NCBI RefSeq assembly: GCF_003917135.1 | Contig: NZ_RPDI01000009.1 | Span: forward strand, 42,119-106,118 | Direction: 5' to 3' | Source: Leucobacter chromiireducens | GTDB lineage: Bacteria; Actinomycetota; Actinomycetes; Actinomycetales; Microbacteriaceae | DNA: 64,000 bases | Shown: piece after piece, positions 7,262-15,714 of the stretch | Layout of the letters: each line of letters starts with the position of its first letter | Numbering within the stretch: the stretch's first letter is position 1 | Notes under the pieces: generated by a model | Seen by the model: the letters and a program-made list of their open reading frames with translations, nothing else | What the model was told of the DNA's origin: nothing | Databases searched by the model: none | Program-made: the position numbers and the translations under genes

Positions 7262-10200
7262 GCCCGAAGCCGACGCTGAATCGCCTGCTCGCGGCAACCG
7301 CGGCGGTCGCCCTTGCTGGCGGCTTCGCCACCGCGGTCGCATCGCCAGCACTCGCCATGCCCTCCGACCTGCGCGAGGTCGCCGCGGCGAAAGACATCTT
7401 CACCCCCGTATCGGATCGACTGCCCGCGGCCGAGAGTTCACTCGGGTGGGGCGCAGGACTCGGCGCCACTGCCGGCGCTCGCGTCGCGCTGCCCGGACTC
7501 GCGGCCGGGAACACTGGCGCGCTCGTGCGCGTCTCGCTCGCTGCGTCCGACGCGCCGCGCACCGTATTCACGGGCACGGCCGAACACCCGGTTGCGATCC
7601 TCACCGTGCCAGCTGGCGAGGCGGCATCGACGACCTCGCTGCTGCGCGTCACCGATGGCACGGCATCGCTCTGGGCGTCCGCAAATACCGACGCACGCGT
7701 CGAGGTCATCGCAGGCCTTGCGGGCAGCGCGCCGCGGATCGGCGAGGACGGCACGCTGCTCGAAGCGGGGACCCCGGGCTCCACGATCACGCTCGACGCC
7801 CCGGTGACTCGAGCCGACAGCGTGGCCGGACTGGGCGGGGCGGGGCTTGCGCCCGGCCGCCCGATGGACATCGGCGTCACCGGGGAGGGAGGCGTGCCCA
7901 CCGCTGATGTGCGTGCCGTGTACGCCGCGCTCACCCTCGAGCTGCAGCGCGCAGCAAACGTCACCCTGGACGGCGCCACCCTGCACCTGCCAGCAGGCAT
8001 CACCTCGCTCACCACCGTGGTGACCCCGGATGCGCAGGGGCTCGTCCGTGCGGAGATCGACGGGGGCGACGCCCAGCTGCGCATGGACGTGCTCGGCTGG
8101 ATGCCGAACGCCGACGAGTTCCACTCCCGGGTGAACGTGACGGGCGGCTTCGACCTCGCGAGCGACCGTGACGTGGAGTTCACGACCACGGTGGGCCCGC
8201 GCGCTGCGGAGGTGCCCATCGGCGACACGAGCGAGGGTGGGTATGTCCTCGTGCTCGCGCAGGCGACCCCGGGAAGCGAGCCAGCGCTGCTCGACTTCGG
8301 CGCGGCACCGACGGGCCGCCCGGAAGGGGTGGTGGTCGACGCGGCGGCGGGTGCGATTCCGCAGCTGCTGCTCGCTCCAGCGGGTGAGGTCGAGCGGCTG
8401 CACCTCAACCGGGGCACCGCCGATGTCGGCCTGCACCTGATCGGTGAGTACCTGGGCGAGGCGACACCGGGTGCGAACACCGCGGCCGCCGTCGTGATCG
8501 ACTCGCAGCGAAACGGTGCCGCGATCGATCTGAATGAGAACGGCTTCTTCGAGCTGGCGGGTTCGCTCAGCGCAGGCGACGAGAACGTTGATCACGTCGA
8601 GGTTGCGATTGCAGGTGTGGATGCCCCCGGGTTCAACCCGGCGGACTACCCGGAGGAGATCGGCCAGGACGGGTACATCGGCAACGCCGACGTCGTGGTC
8701 ACCGATGACGGGGAGCTGCGCTTCACCACCGCGGTCGGCGCGCCGCTCGACGGCCGATACCGCTACACCGTGACCCTGGTCGACCGTGCCGGGGCGCGCA
8801 CCGCCACGAATATTGAGCTGCAGATCACCGCGGTCACCGAGGAGGCCGCGACCGTGAACGAGAACGCACTCGTGGTCAACGGCGCGGACGGCCCGGTCAT
8901 GGACGCCACGAGCGACCCGCGCGTGGTGCGTTTTGCGGAACTCCCCGCTGAGCTCATGCTCGACAGCGTCATCGTCTCCCAGGCCACCCCCGGACTGCCG
9001 GATGGGTTCCTTGGGCGGATCGCGAGCATTGAACTGCGCGGCACCGACTGGCTCGTCCGTACCACCGAGGCCGCTCTCGGTGACGTGGTGCTCAACGCTG
9101 CGATCGATGAGGAGCTTGAGTTCAACGCCGACACCGTCGGTCCGGACCTCGAGTCCCTCGCGCCGCTCGCCGGAGAGGCCGGTGACGATCCGCTTGAGGT
9201 GACGATCACCGACCCTGAGACGGGGGAGACCCTCACTCGCGACGACGTGACGTACGAGAACGAGCGCGGAGGAACGGGCGAACTCGTCACGGGCGAAGAC
9301 GCGGTCTTCGGCCATGAGCCGAGCGGTGCCGCGGTGCGTGCGGAGGACTCGGCGCGCGCTGGCAACTCCTGGGACACAGCAGCCGCACTCGAAGTGAACC
9401 CGGTGTTCTACCTGCTCGTTGGTGACGGCGGTGGCAAGAGTAACGTGATCGTTCGTACGATGACGAACGCGAAGAAAACAGACGTCGACAACATTCTGAC
9501 CCGCATCACCGATCACCCGGTCGATGGGCTCTTCGAAGCGATGATCAGCGCGGAGGTGAAGGCGAAGGCCGATGTGCACATCGCGCTTGACGTCACGCTG
9601 ATCAGGAAACTGAAGGTGGTCCCCGCCGGTGTGCGTGTGAATGACTTCACCGTGCAGGCGGAAGTTGCCGCCGGGGTGGGGGTCGAGATCGCGGCGAACG
9701 GTTCCGCCAAGCGCGAGGTGACCCTCCTCGAACCGCTGAAGCGCACCGAGGTCGGGTCGTTCACCGTGTACCTCGGCCCGATCCCCATCGTCGTCAAGAA
9801 CTACGTGACGCTGACGATCGACGCGGAAGCGAGTATCCAGGCGAACGTGCACGTGACGAACCTGCGCTATGACCGGACGATCACGCAGGGCTTTCGCTAC
9901 AGCTCGGCGAATGGGATCACCACGGTGGAAGGTCAGAGTAGCGCGAAGATGACTGCGCCGACGGTTCGCGCACTGAACGGCAAAATCGCGCCCGAAGTCT
10001 CCGGCGCCGTGGCTGTCGGGCCAACGCTGAAGACCGAGACGCTCATCTACGGTGTAGCCGGACCGCAGCTGCTTGTGAAGCCGCGCGCCAACATTTCTGG
10101 CACCCTGACCGACACGGTCACGCCACCGGACACGCATAACCTGAGCCTCGCCGTGGGTGCGTGGGCGTCAGCTGAGGCGAAGTTCTCGGGCAAGCTGCGC

Positions 10201-10335
10201 ATCTACAAGTGGGACATCGTGAATATCAACGCGGCAACGCCCAAGTGGGAGTGGGAGCTGTGGCGGCACTCTTGGTTCTGGACGGTTCGCGGCAACTCGA
10301 CGCCGCCTGCCGTGGCGGCGGACCCCGCGACGTAG
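7258..10335 (+). CDS. Very large secreted protein of unknown function (1025 aa)
   Basis: Signal peptide 1-33 ends 'AVASPALA'. Residues about 40-400 hold two or three beta-rich modules. One reads 'GEGGVPTADVRAVYAALTLEL', 'LPAGITSLTTVVTP', 'LRMDVLGWMP', resembling the beta domain of actinobacterial surface proteins that usually opens with a DTR motif; here that motif is absent. Residues 420-560 hold an Ig-like or cadherin-like pair. After residue 650 comes a separate, more polar beta region ('YLGPIPIVVKNYVTLTIDAEAS') ending in Trp-rich 'PKWEWELWRHSWFWTV'. There is no LPxTG, transmembrane tail or catalytic motif. Coupled to the LAxTG protein, so a surface complex is a reasonable guess. Confidence 0.7.
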   Translation: MSPKPTLNRLLAATAAVALAGGFATAVASPALAMPSDLREVAAAKDIFTPVSDRLPAAESSLGWGAGLGATAGARVALPGLAAGNTGALVRVSLAASDAPRTVFTGTAEHPVAILTVPAGEAASTTSLLRVTDGTASLWASANTDARVEVIAGLAGSAPRIGEDGTLLEAGTPGSTITLDAPVTRADSVAGLGGAGLAPGRPMDIGVTGEGGVPTADVRAVYAALTLELQRAANVTLDGATLHLPAGITSLTTVVTPDAQGLVRAEIDGGDAQLRMDVLGWMPNADEFHSRVNVTGGFDLASDRDVEFTTTVGPRAAEVPIGDTSEGGYVLVLAQATPGSEPALLDFGAAPTGRPEGVVVDAAAGAIPQLLLAPAGEVERLHLNRGTADVGLHLIGEYLGEATPGANTAAAVVIDSQRNGAAIDLNENGFFELAGSLSAGDENVDHVEVAIAGVDAPGFNPADYPEEIGQDGYIGNADVVVTDDGELRFTTAVGAPLDGRYRYTVTLVDRAGARTATNIELQITAVTEEAATVNENALVVNGADGPVMDATSDPRVVRFAELPAELMLDSVIVSQATPGLPDGFLGRIASIELRGTDWLVRTTEAALGDVVLNAAIDEELEFNADTVGPDLESLAPLAGEAGDDPLEVTITDPETGETLTRDDVTYENERGGTGELVTGEDAVFGHEPSGAAVRAEDSARAGNSWDTAAALEVNPVFYLLVGDGGGKSNVIVRTMTNAKKTDVDNILTRITDHPVDGLFEAMISAEVKAKADVHIALDVTLIRKLKVVPAGVRVNDFTVQAEVAAGVGVEIAANGSAKREVTLLEPLKRTEVGSFTVYLGPIPIVVKNYVTLTIDAEASIQANVHVTNLRYDRTITQGFRYSSANGITTVEGQSSAKMTAPTVRALNGKIAPEVSGAVAVGPTLKTETLIYGVAGPQLLVKPRANISGTLTDTVTPPDTHNLSLAVGAWASAEAKFSGKLRIYKWDIVNINAATPKWEWELWRHSWFWTVRGNSTPPAVAADPAT

Positions 10336-10356
10336 CGCGCGATTCCGCCGAAACGA

Positions 10357-10427
10357 AGCGGCACCGCACCACCCGAGCGCCAGCGTGGCGACGCCGGCCA
10401 TGGTTGGCGGTGCGGTGCGGTGCCGCT
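10357..10427. terminator. Inverted repeat between convergent genes
   Basis: AGCGGCACCGCACC (10357-10370) and its exact complement (10414-10427) enclose a 43-base loop between the stop of the 1025-aa protein and the stop of the LysE gene. The right arm overlaps the LysE stop codon. It may act as a bidirectional terminator, but the loop is long and there is no T-run. Confidence 0.35.
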
Positions 10428-11055
10428 ACGCGAGCAGCGGGGCGAGTTGCTCGGCGACGAGCAGCAGGCCGATCCCGATCATCGAGACGCCGGCCACCCG
10501 CGTGATCACGAGGGCTGCGCGTGGCCGGGCACCGAGGACGCGGCGCGAGCCGTGTGCGATCGCGAAGTAGATGACGATGATGGTGGCGACGTAGAGCAGC
10601 CCGAGCACGAACATCTGCGCCTCCGGCCGCCACGGCGTGAGCGGGGACGTGAACTGGGGGAGCACCGCGAGGAGGAGGAGCAGCCCTTTCGGGTTGAAGC
10701 CGCTCACGCCGGCACCGCGGAGGAACTGGCTGAGGAAGCTGCCGCCCGGCGCCGCCGCGGTGTCCCCAAACGCCTGCGCCGGAGCGCGGAGCGTGCCCAC
10801 CCCGAGAAAGACGAGGTACGCGGCGCCGAGCACCGTGAGCGCAGTGAGGAGGATCGGGAACGCCGTGATGAGCGCGCCAGCGCCGAGCGCGAGCACCGCG
10901 ACCATCACGATGTAGCCGGCGGCCATGCCGAGCACCGACGGCACGACCGCGCCCGAGCGGAGCCCGGTGGAGATCGCGAACGCCCAGTCCGGGCCGGGGG
11001 TCAGCGCGAGGAGTACCGCGACGGCCCAGAACTGCAGTACGAGGGTGCCATCCAT
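10426..11055 (-). CDS. LysE/RhtB-family amino-acid exporter
   Basis: A 209-residue, six-helix membrane protein of the LysE superfamily. The hallmark 'LLALTPGPDWAFAISTGLRSG' begins near residue 11, and 'GFNPKGLLLLLAVLPQF' is the second signature loop near residue 115. ATG 11055 is chosen over upstream alternatives because it gives the family-standard N-terminus and has a GGAG 5-8 bases upstream. Transcribed divergently from an Lrp/AsnC regulator, the usual pairing for substrate-induced amino-acid export. The substrate cannot be told. Confidence 0.88.
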   Translation of the reverse strand: MDGTLVLQFWAVAVLLALTPGPDWAFAISTGLRSGAVVPSVLGMAAGYIVMVAVLALGAGALITAFPILLTALTVLGAAYLVFLGVGTLRAPAQAFGDTAAAPGGSFLSQFLRGAGVSGFNPKGLLLLLAVLPQFTSPLTPWRPEAQMFVLGLLYVATIIVIYFAIAHGSRRVLGARPRAALVITRVAGVSMIGIGLLLVAEQLAPLLA

Positions 11056-11164
11056 TGCGTCTCCGGTTCGCCGTGCGTGCGCCGTGCTGCGCCCGCGTGA
11101 AGACTGTACGGAGAATTCGGCGAAATGTGCTCCGCTTCTTCGAGCGAATCGCGGGAAGTGCTGG

Positions 11165-11170
11165 CAGAAT
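11165..11170 (+). promoter_or_regulatory. -10 hexamer of the Lrp-family gene
   Basis: CAGAAT, seven bases, then ATG 11178, with no Shine-Dalgarno: a likely leaderless mRNA. Confidence 0.4.
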
Positions 11171-11177
11171 CTTCCAC

Positions 11178-11633
11178 ATGGACACACTTGACCGGGAGAT
11201 CCTTTCGATCCTCCAGGAGGATGGGCGGATCACCGCGACCGACCTCGCCGCGCGGGTGGGCCTCAGCCTGTCGGCGTGCCATCGCCGACTCAAAGAGCTC
11301 GAGCGATCCGGCGCGATCCTGGGGTACCGCGCGATCGTCGCGCCGGAGGCCGTTGGGCTCAGCTTCGAGGCGATCGTGTTCGTCACGATGCAGCACACCG
11401 CGCTCGAGGTGATCGCGGCGTTCGAGGCGGCCGTCGCCGAACTGCCGAGCATCGTTGAGGCGCAGCGCCTGTTCGGGCAGCCCGACTACCTGCTCCGGGT
11501 CCTCGCGCGGGATCTTGCCGACTACCAGCAGTTCTTCGACACGACGCTGACGGGCCTGCCCGGGGTCCAGCGGCTCACCTCGACGATGGTCATGAAGCAG
11601 ATCGGCGAGGAGCGGGCGGTGCCCATCCCGTAG
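11178..11633 (+). CDS. Lrp/AsnC-family transcriptional regulator
   Basis: A 151-residue feast/famine regulator. An N-terminal winged HTH ('DREILSILQEDGRITATDLA', then 'VGLSLSACHRRLKELERSGAI') is followed by the RAM ligand-binding domain (about 65-145, with 'PDYLLRVLARDLADYQQF'). It should sense an amino acid and control the divergent LysE exporter across the 122-bp gap. Its stop lies two bases from that of the convergent ABC-F gene. Confidence 0.9.
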   Translation: MDTLDREILSILQEDGRITATDLAARVGLSLSACHRRLKELERSGAILGYRAIVAPEAVGLSFEAIVFVTMQHTALEVIAAFEAAVAELPSIVEAQRLFGQPDYLLRVLARDLADYQQFFDTTLTGLPGVQRLTSTMVMKQIGEERAVPIP

Positions 11634-11635
11634 CG

Positions 11636-13306
11636 TCAGCGTGCGCGCTGCACCCGCCCCTCGTCCCACACCGGCGTCGGCGACTCGACGACCTCACCGT
11701 CCTCCTGGAACACCCAGAAGCGGTCGAAGTCGCGCGCAAACCAGCGGTCGTGCGTCACCGCGATGACGGTGCCCTCGAACGCGGCGAGCGCCTGCTGCAG
11801 CGCCTCGGCCGACTGGAGATCCAGGTGGTCGGTCGGCTCGTCGAGCAGTAGGAGCGTCGCGCCGGCGAGCTCAAGCAGCAGGATCTGGAAGCGCGCCTGC
11901 TGCCCGCCGGACAGCGAGTCGAAGGCCTGCTCCGCGGACTGCGCGAGCTCGTAGCGCGCCAGGGCGCGGGCCGCGGCCTCGCGATCCCGCCCGGCTCGGT
12001 GCTCGTCGCCGCGGTGCAGGATCTCGAGCAGCGTGCGACCGGCCAGGTCGGGGCGCCGCTGCGTCTGCGCGAACCAGCCGGGGCGCACCCGCGCCCCGAG
12101 CCGCGCGCGCCCGGTGTGCGCCACCGGCTCGATGTCGAGATCGCCCACCGGCTCGTGCTCGAGATCGGGATCGCTGCCGCCCGCGGCGAGCAGCCGCAGG
12201 AAGTGCGACTTCCCCGATCCGTTCGCGCCGAGCACCGCGACGCGGTCGCCGAACCAGGCCTCGGCGTCGAACGGGAACATGAGGTCGGTGAGTTCCAGCT
12301 GCTCGCAGACCACCGCGCGCTTGCCGGTGCGCCCGCCCGAGAGTCGCATCTCGAGGCGCTGCTCGCGCGGCTGCTCGTGGGGCGGGCCGGCCTCCTCGAA
12401 GCGCGCGAGGCGCGTCTGGGCCGCCTGATAGCGCGAGCTCATCCCGTCGTTGTACGCGGCCTTCTCCTTGTACATGAGCACGAGGGCCTTGAGCTTTGCG
12501 TGCTCCTCGTCCCAGCGGCGGCGCAGCTCGTCGAGCCGTGCAAAGCGGGCGTCGCGCGCCGCGTGGTAGCTCGCGAAACTGCCGGCGTGGATCCAGGCCG
12601 TGCTGCCGGCGGCCCCGAGCTCGAGCGTGGCGATCGAGGTGGCCGAGCGGGCGAGGAGCTCGCGGTCGTGGCTCACGAAGAGCACGCCCTTCCCGGAGGC
12701 GCGCAGCTGATCCTCAAGCCAGCGCTTGCCTGGCACGTCGAGGAAGTTGTCTGGCTCGTCGAGGATGAGGAGGCCGTGCGGGCCGCGAATGAGCGCCTCG
12801 AGCACGAGCCGCTTCTGCTCGCCGCCGGAGAGCGTGTCGACGGGCCGGCTCGCCGCCCGCTCGAACGGGAGGCCGAGCGCGGCCTGCGTGCAGACGTCCC
12901 AGAACACCTCGGCGTCGTAGCCGCCCACCTCGCCCCAGGCGACGAGCGCGTTCGCGTACGACATCTGCGAGGCCTCGGAACCGACTTCCGCCATGCGCTG
13001 CTCGGCGGCGGCGACGCGCGCGCTCACCTCGCGGATCTCCGGCGCGGCGACGTCGAGGAGGAGATCACGCACCGACGCTCCGGTGAGGAACTGCCGCATC
13101 ACCCCGAGCGTCCCGGTGCGCGCGACCGCTCCCTCGTCGGGCGTCAGCTCGCCGAGCGCGATGCGCAGCAGGGTCGACTTCCCCGCGCCGTTCGCGCCGA
13201 TGAGCGCGAGCCGTTCGCCGTCGCCGACGCGCAGCGAGACGCTGTTGAGGAGCGGCCGGCCATCGGGAAGCCCGTAGCTGATCGAAGACAGATCAAGATG
13301 GGACAT
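11636..13306 (-). CDS. ABC-F family ATPase (ribosome-associated, no membrane domain)
   Basis: A 556-residue protein with two ATPase domains joined by a charged helical linker and no membrane segment. Domain 1 has Walker A GANGAGKST at 37-45, signature 'LSGGEQKRL' and 'LLILDEPDNFLD'. The linker near 245-320 is rich in Arg/Glu. Domain 2 has GANGSGKSH, 'LSGGQQARF' and 'LLLLDEPTDHLD'. Domain 2 therefore has His in place of the usual Ser/Thr after the Walker A lysine-serine. Family members act on the ribosomal E site, either in translation regulation or drug protection. Start 13306 is set by a -10 hexamer six bases upstream. Confidence 0.88.
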   Translation of the reverse strand: MSHLDLSSISYGLPDGRPLLNSVSLRVGDGERLALIGANGAGKSTLLRIALGELTPDEGAVARTGTLGVMRQFLTGASVRDLLLDVAAPEIREVSARVAAAEQRMAEVGSEASQMSYANALVAWGEVGGYDAEVFWDVCTQAALGLPFERAASRPVDTLSGGEQKRLVLEALIRGPHGLLILDEPDNFLDVPGKRWLEDQLRASGKGVLFVSHDRELLARSATSIATLELGAAGSTAWIHAGSFASYHAARDARFARLDELRRRWDEEHAKLKALVLMYKEKAAYNDGMSSRYQAAQTRLARFEEAGPPHEQPREQRLEMRLSGGRTGKRAVVCEQLELTDLMFPFDAEAWFGDRVAVLGANGSGKSHFLRLLAAGGSDPDLEHEPVGDLDIEPVAHTGRARLGARVRPGWFAQTQRRPDLAGRTLLEILHRGDEHRAGRDREAAARALARYELAQSAEQAFDSLSGGQQARFQILLLELAGATLLLLDEPTDHLDLQSAEALQQALAAFEGTVIAVTHDRWFARDFDRFWVFQEDGEVVESPTPVWDEGRVQRAR

Positions 13307-13312
13307 CCGTCC

Positions 13313-13318
13313 AGCGTA
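13313..13318 (-). promoter_or_regulatory. -10 hexamer, leaderless ABC-F start
   Basis: On the minus strand TACGCT, six bases, then ATG 13306; no Shine-Dalgarno. It supports this start over an in-frame ATG 15 bases upstream. Confidence 0.5.
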
Positions 13319-13363
13319 CATCCCGGGCGTGGCGCGGCGTTTGACTGCGTCGGAAAATCAGCG

Positions 13364-13369
13364 CAGGAT
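13364..13369 (+). promoter_or_regulatory. -10 hexamer, leaderless GNAT start
   Basis: CAGGAT, six bases, then GTG 13376. It is divergent from the ABC-F promoter in a 69-bp gap. Confidence 0.4.
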
Positions 13370-13375
13370 CGATGG

Positions 13376-13888
13376 GTGCACTCGACAGCGAATCGCCCAG
13401 CCATCCGCCCCTGCCGTGGTGCGGTGGAGTACCCGGCGCTCCAGGAGATCTGGCGGAGCGCGGTGCGCGCAACGCACGACTTCCTTGACCCGGCCGACTT
13501 CGCGCGCATCGACGCGCTGCTGCCCGCTGCCTACTTCCCGGCGGTCACTCTGGTGGTCGCCGAGCTGGACGGGGCGCCGGTCGGCTTCGCGGGCGTCGCC
13601 GATGGGTCACTGGAGATGCTCTTCGTCGCCGACCCTGTGCGCGGCCGCGGCATCGGCGGTGCGCTGCTCGATCACGCGGTCGCGCAGCTCGGGGTCACGG
13701 CGGTGGACGTCAATGAGCAGAACCCCGGCGCGCTCGGCTTCTACCTGAGCCGGGGCTTCGCGCGGGTGGGGCGCAGCGAGCACGACGGCGACGGCCGGCC
13801 CTACCCGATCCTGCACCTCGCGCTCCGCCCCGCCTCACCGCGCCCCGCCAACCCAAGCGATTCGGCGAAAGCCAGCCGCCTTCGGTGA
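13376..13888 (+). CDS. GNAT-family N-acetyltransferase
   Basis: A 170-residue acetyltransferase. After 'AIRPCRGAVEYPALQEIWRS' comes the beta4 strand 'TLVVAELDGAPVGFAGV'. The acetyl-CoA pyrophosphate loop is 'RGRGIGGALLDHAV' (Q/RxxGxG/A, about residues 97-110). The C-terminal 'NPGALGFYLSRGFARVGRS' is the typical motif B region. The plan resembles YjaB/PhnO-like acetyltransferases. GTG 13376 gives a complete domain. The last 13 codons run into a long inverted repeat, so the tail sequence (PANPSDSAKASRLR) is probably not functional. Substrate unknown. Confidence 0.82.
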   Translation: MHSTANRPAIRPCRGAVEYPALQEIWRSAVRATHDFLDPADFARIDALLPAAYFPAVTLVVAELDGAPVGFAGVADGSLEMLFVADPVRGRGIGGALLDHAVAQLGVTAVDVNEQNPGALGFYLSRGFARVGRSEHDGDGRPYPILHLALRPASPRPANPSDSAKASRLR

Positions 13889-13918
13889 TTCGGGCTGGCG
13901 GCAGCCGAATCGCTTGGG
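13852..13918. repeat. Long inverted repeat, family member 1
   Basis: Left arm from 13852 (CCCAAGCGATTCGGC) pairs perfectly over 15 bases with 13904-13918, then after a four-base mismatch over seven more (GCCAGCC with GGCTGGC), around a 15-base loop. The outer arm shares the core AGCGATTCGGC with the inverted repeat at 43529-43595. It overlaps the 3' end of the GNAT gene and could terminate its transcript. Confidence 0.6.
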
Positions 13919-14022
13919 ATGGGGCGGCGAAGCGGGCGCCCGACGCGCCCCAGCGCGCGCAGAAACGTTGCAGTTCGCGCAGCGCTCGCTGACGTGCAGC
14001 CGAGTGGGGGAGCACGCGCACG

Positions 14023-14028
14023 TACGCT
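14023..14028 (+). promoter_or_regulatory. -10 hexamer, leaderless start at 14035
   Basis: TACGCT, six bases, then ATG 14035, without a Shine-Dalgarno. Confidence 0.5.
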
Positions 14029-14034
14029 CTGGGC

Positions 14035-15693
14035 ATGACCCAGAAATCTTCATGCCCACGATCCCTCGCGCTGCTCGTGGCCTCCGCGCTCGCGCTCGGC
14101 TGTGCCGGGCTCGGCCAGGCAAGCCCGGCACTGGCCGTCACGGTCGTCCAGCAGGAGCCGGCCCCTCGCTCAGAGACCGCGACAACGCTGTCGGTCGACA
14201 AGATGCCAGCGACGTACGGCGACCTCCTCACTGTGAGCGCCACCGTTGAGCTGCTCGGCCCGTCGATAATCATCGGCAAGCCGATCGATTTCTACCTCGA
14301 CGAAACGAAAATCGGCTCGAGTGTTCTATTGCTTCCGCGGAGCAGCACGAAAGTCTCCTCGATTTTCCCCGTGAGTGTCATGCCGGGCGCGGGGAGCGCA
14401 ACGCTGACCGCGCGCTTCGCCGGGTCGGAGAGCGATGCCCCTGGCCTGCCAGGGGCGCTGCCCTCGGTCAGCGCTGGGACCACAATCACGGTCGCCCAGG
14501 CGCCGACGCAGACGGCCATCGTCGAGATGCCGGACGCGCCCGCAGCGTTCACCCCCATCGACGTGACCGCGCAGGTGACTTCGCCGACGCCGGGCATCTC
14601 GGGCACCGCGGAGCTGCTCGCCGACGGTTCACCGGTGCAGCGCGCAGCAGTGGCCGCCGACGGGGCCGTTCGCTTCGCGCAGGCGGACGTGCCATGGGGC
14701 GTGAAAGAACTCGTCGTCGCCTACACCGGCGATGCTGCGGGGAACTGGGCACCCTCAGCATCAGAGCCGGCCAAGTTCGGCGCGCGAGTTCACGGGACCA
14801 GCGCGCAGCTCAGCCTCTCCGCGCTCCAGGTGCGCGCGCTCGACACGGTGACCGCTCAACTTGCGGTCCGCTCCACCGAGCCGGGCTCCCGGATCGACCC
14901 GCGCGGCGGGATCGAGATCCTCGTCGACGGCGAGGTCTTCTTCGCCGAGGCGTCGAGCGATGATCGCGACGCAACGCCGGGCGATGGCATCTCACGCTTC
15001 GAAGCGTCGCTGAGCGGACTCACCACAGGCCGGCACCAGGTGTCAGCGCGCTACTTCCCGGCCCCCGGCTTCGGCGGTGCTGAGATCGCACCGACGGAGG
15101 TGAACGTTCGCGCGGTGGAGACCGTGCTCACCCCCGCGCAGTCTGAACTGCGTGGCACCCCGGCGCACCCCGCGACGGTCGCCGTGTCGGTCTCCATTCT
15201 GGAGGACGAGCCGGGTCCCGACCCCGAGCCTGCTGCGCGACGCGACGGTGCGAACGCTGCTCCCGCTGAGACCCTCCATCCGAGTGGCACCGTGCAGGTG
15301 TTCGTGGGTGACGAGCCGCTGGGCGAACCGTTTATGGTATCCGACGGTGCGGGCACCTCTGCGCTCGCCGGTCTGCCCGTGGGAACGCACGAGATCAACC
15401 TGCGATTCGTGCCGGCCGAGCAGGGGCTGCTGCGCAGCTCCGCCACGGTGACCGCGATCATCGCTGCGGACGAGCCGGACCGCGGTACTGACGGAGGCAC
15501 CGAGAGCGAAACCGACGGTGGCACCGACGACGGTGCCACCGTGGCACCCGAGACCCAGGGCGCGAAGGCCGGCAGTGCGCTTGCGCAGACCGGCGGCGCC
15601 GAGCAGGCCTGGATCCTGCTGGGGGGTGCCGCGCTGCTTCTCGGCGCCGGCGCGGTGCTCGCCGCGGCAGGCGCCCGCCGACGCAGCTCGTAG
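14035..15693 (+). CDS. Secreted LAxTG-anchored protein with Ig-like repeats
   Basis: A 552-residue surface protein. The signal peptide spans about 1-34. Four bacterial Ig-like domains of 90-110 residues follow, each ending in the pattern 'G.h.v.a.Y.gd' (for instance 'GVKELVVAYTGDAAGNW', 'GRHQVSARYFPAPGFGG', 'GTHEINLRF'). An acidic Thr/Gly/Asp/Glu linker (about 485-510) leads to LAQTG at 516-520, a hydrophobic helix and the tail GARRRSS. The layout is that of a class E sortase substrate. The Ig-like domains probably act as a stalk or in adhesion; no binding site can be identified. Confidence 0.8.
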   Translation: MTQKSSCPRSLALLVASALALGCAGLGQASPALAVTVVQQEPAPRSETATTLSVDKMPATYGDLLTVSATVELLGPSIIIGKPIDFYLDETKIGSSVLLLPRSSTKVSSIFPVSVMPGAGSATLTARFAGSESDAPGLPGALPSVSAGTTITVAQAPTQTAIVEMPDAPAAFTPIDVTAQVTSPTPGISGTAELLADGSPVQRAAVAADGAVRFAQADVPWGVKELVVAYTGDAAGNWAPSASEPAKFGARVHGTSAQLSLSALQVRALDTVTAQLAVRSTEPGSRIDPRGGIEILVDGEVFFAEASSDDRDATPGDGISRFEASLSGLTTGRHQVSARYFPAPGFGGAEIAPTEVNVRAVETVLTPAQSELRGTPAHPATVAVSVSILEDEPGPDPEPAARRDGANAAPAETLHPSGTVQVFVGDEPLGEPFMVSDGAGTSALAGLPVGTHEINLRFVPAEQGLLRSSATVTAIIAADEPDRGTDGGTESETDGGTDDGATVAPETQGAKAGSALAQTGGAEQAWILLGGAALLLGAGAVLAAAGARRRSS

Positions 15694-15714
15694 TGCGGGC
15701 ATCGCGGTGCTGCC

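Noticed and set aside
7438..10137. An 899-codon open frame on the minus strand antisense to the large secreted protein
   Set aside because: Composition (Arg/His/Gly-rich), no motifs, no start signals; it is the complement shadow expected in GC-rich coding DNA. The plus-strand reading has a signal peptide and operon coupling.
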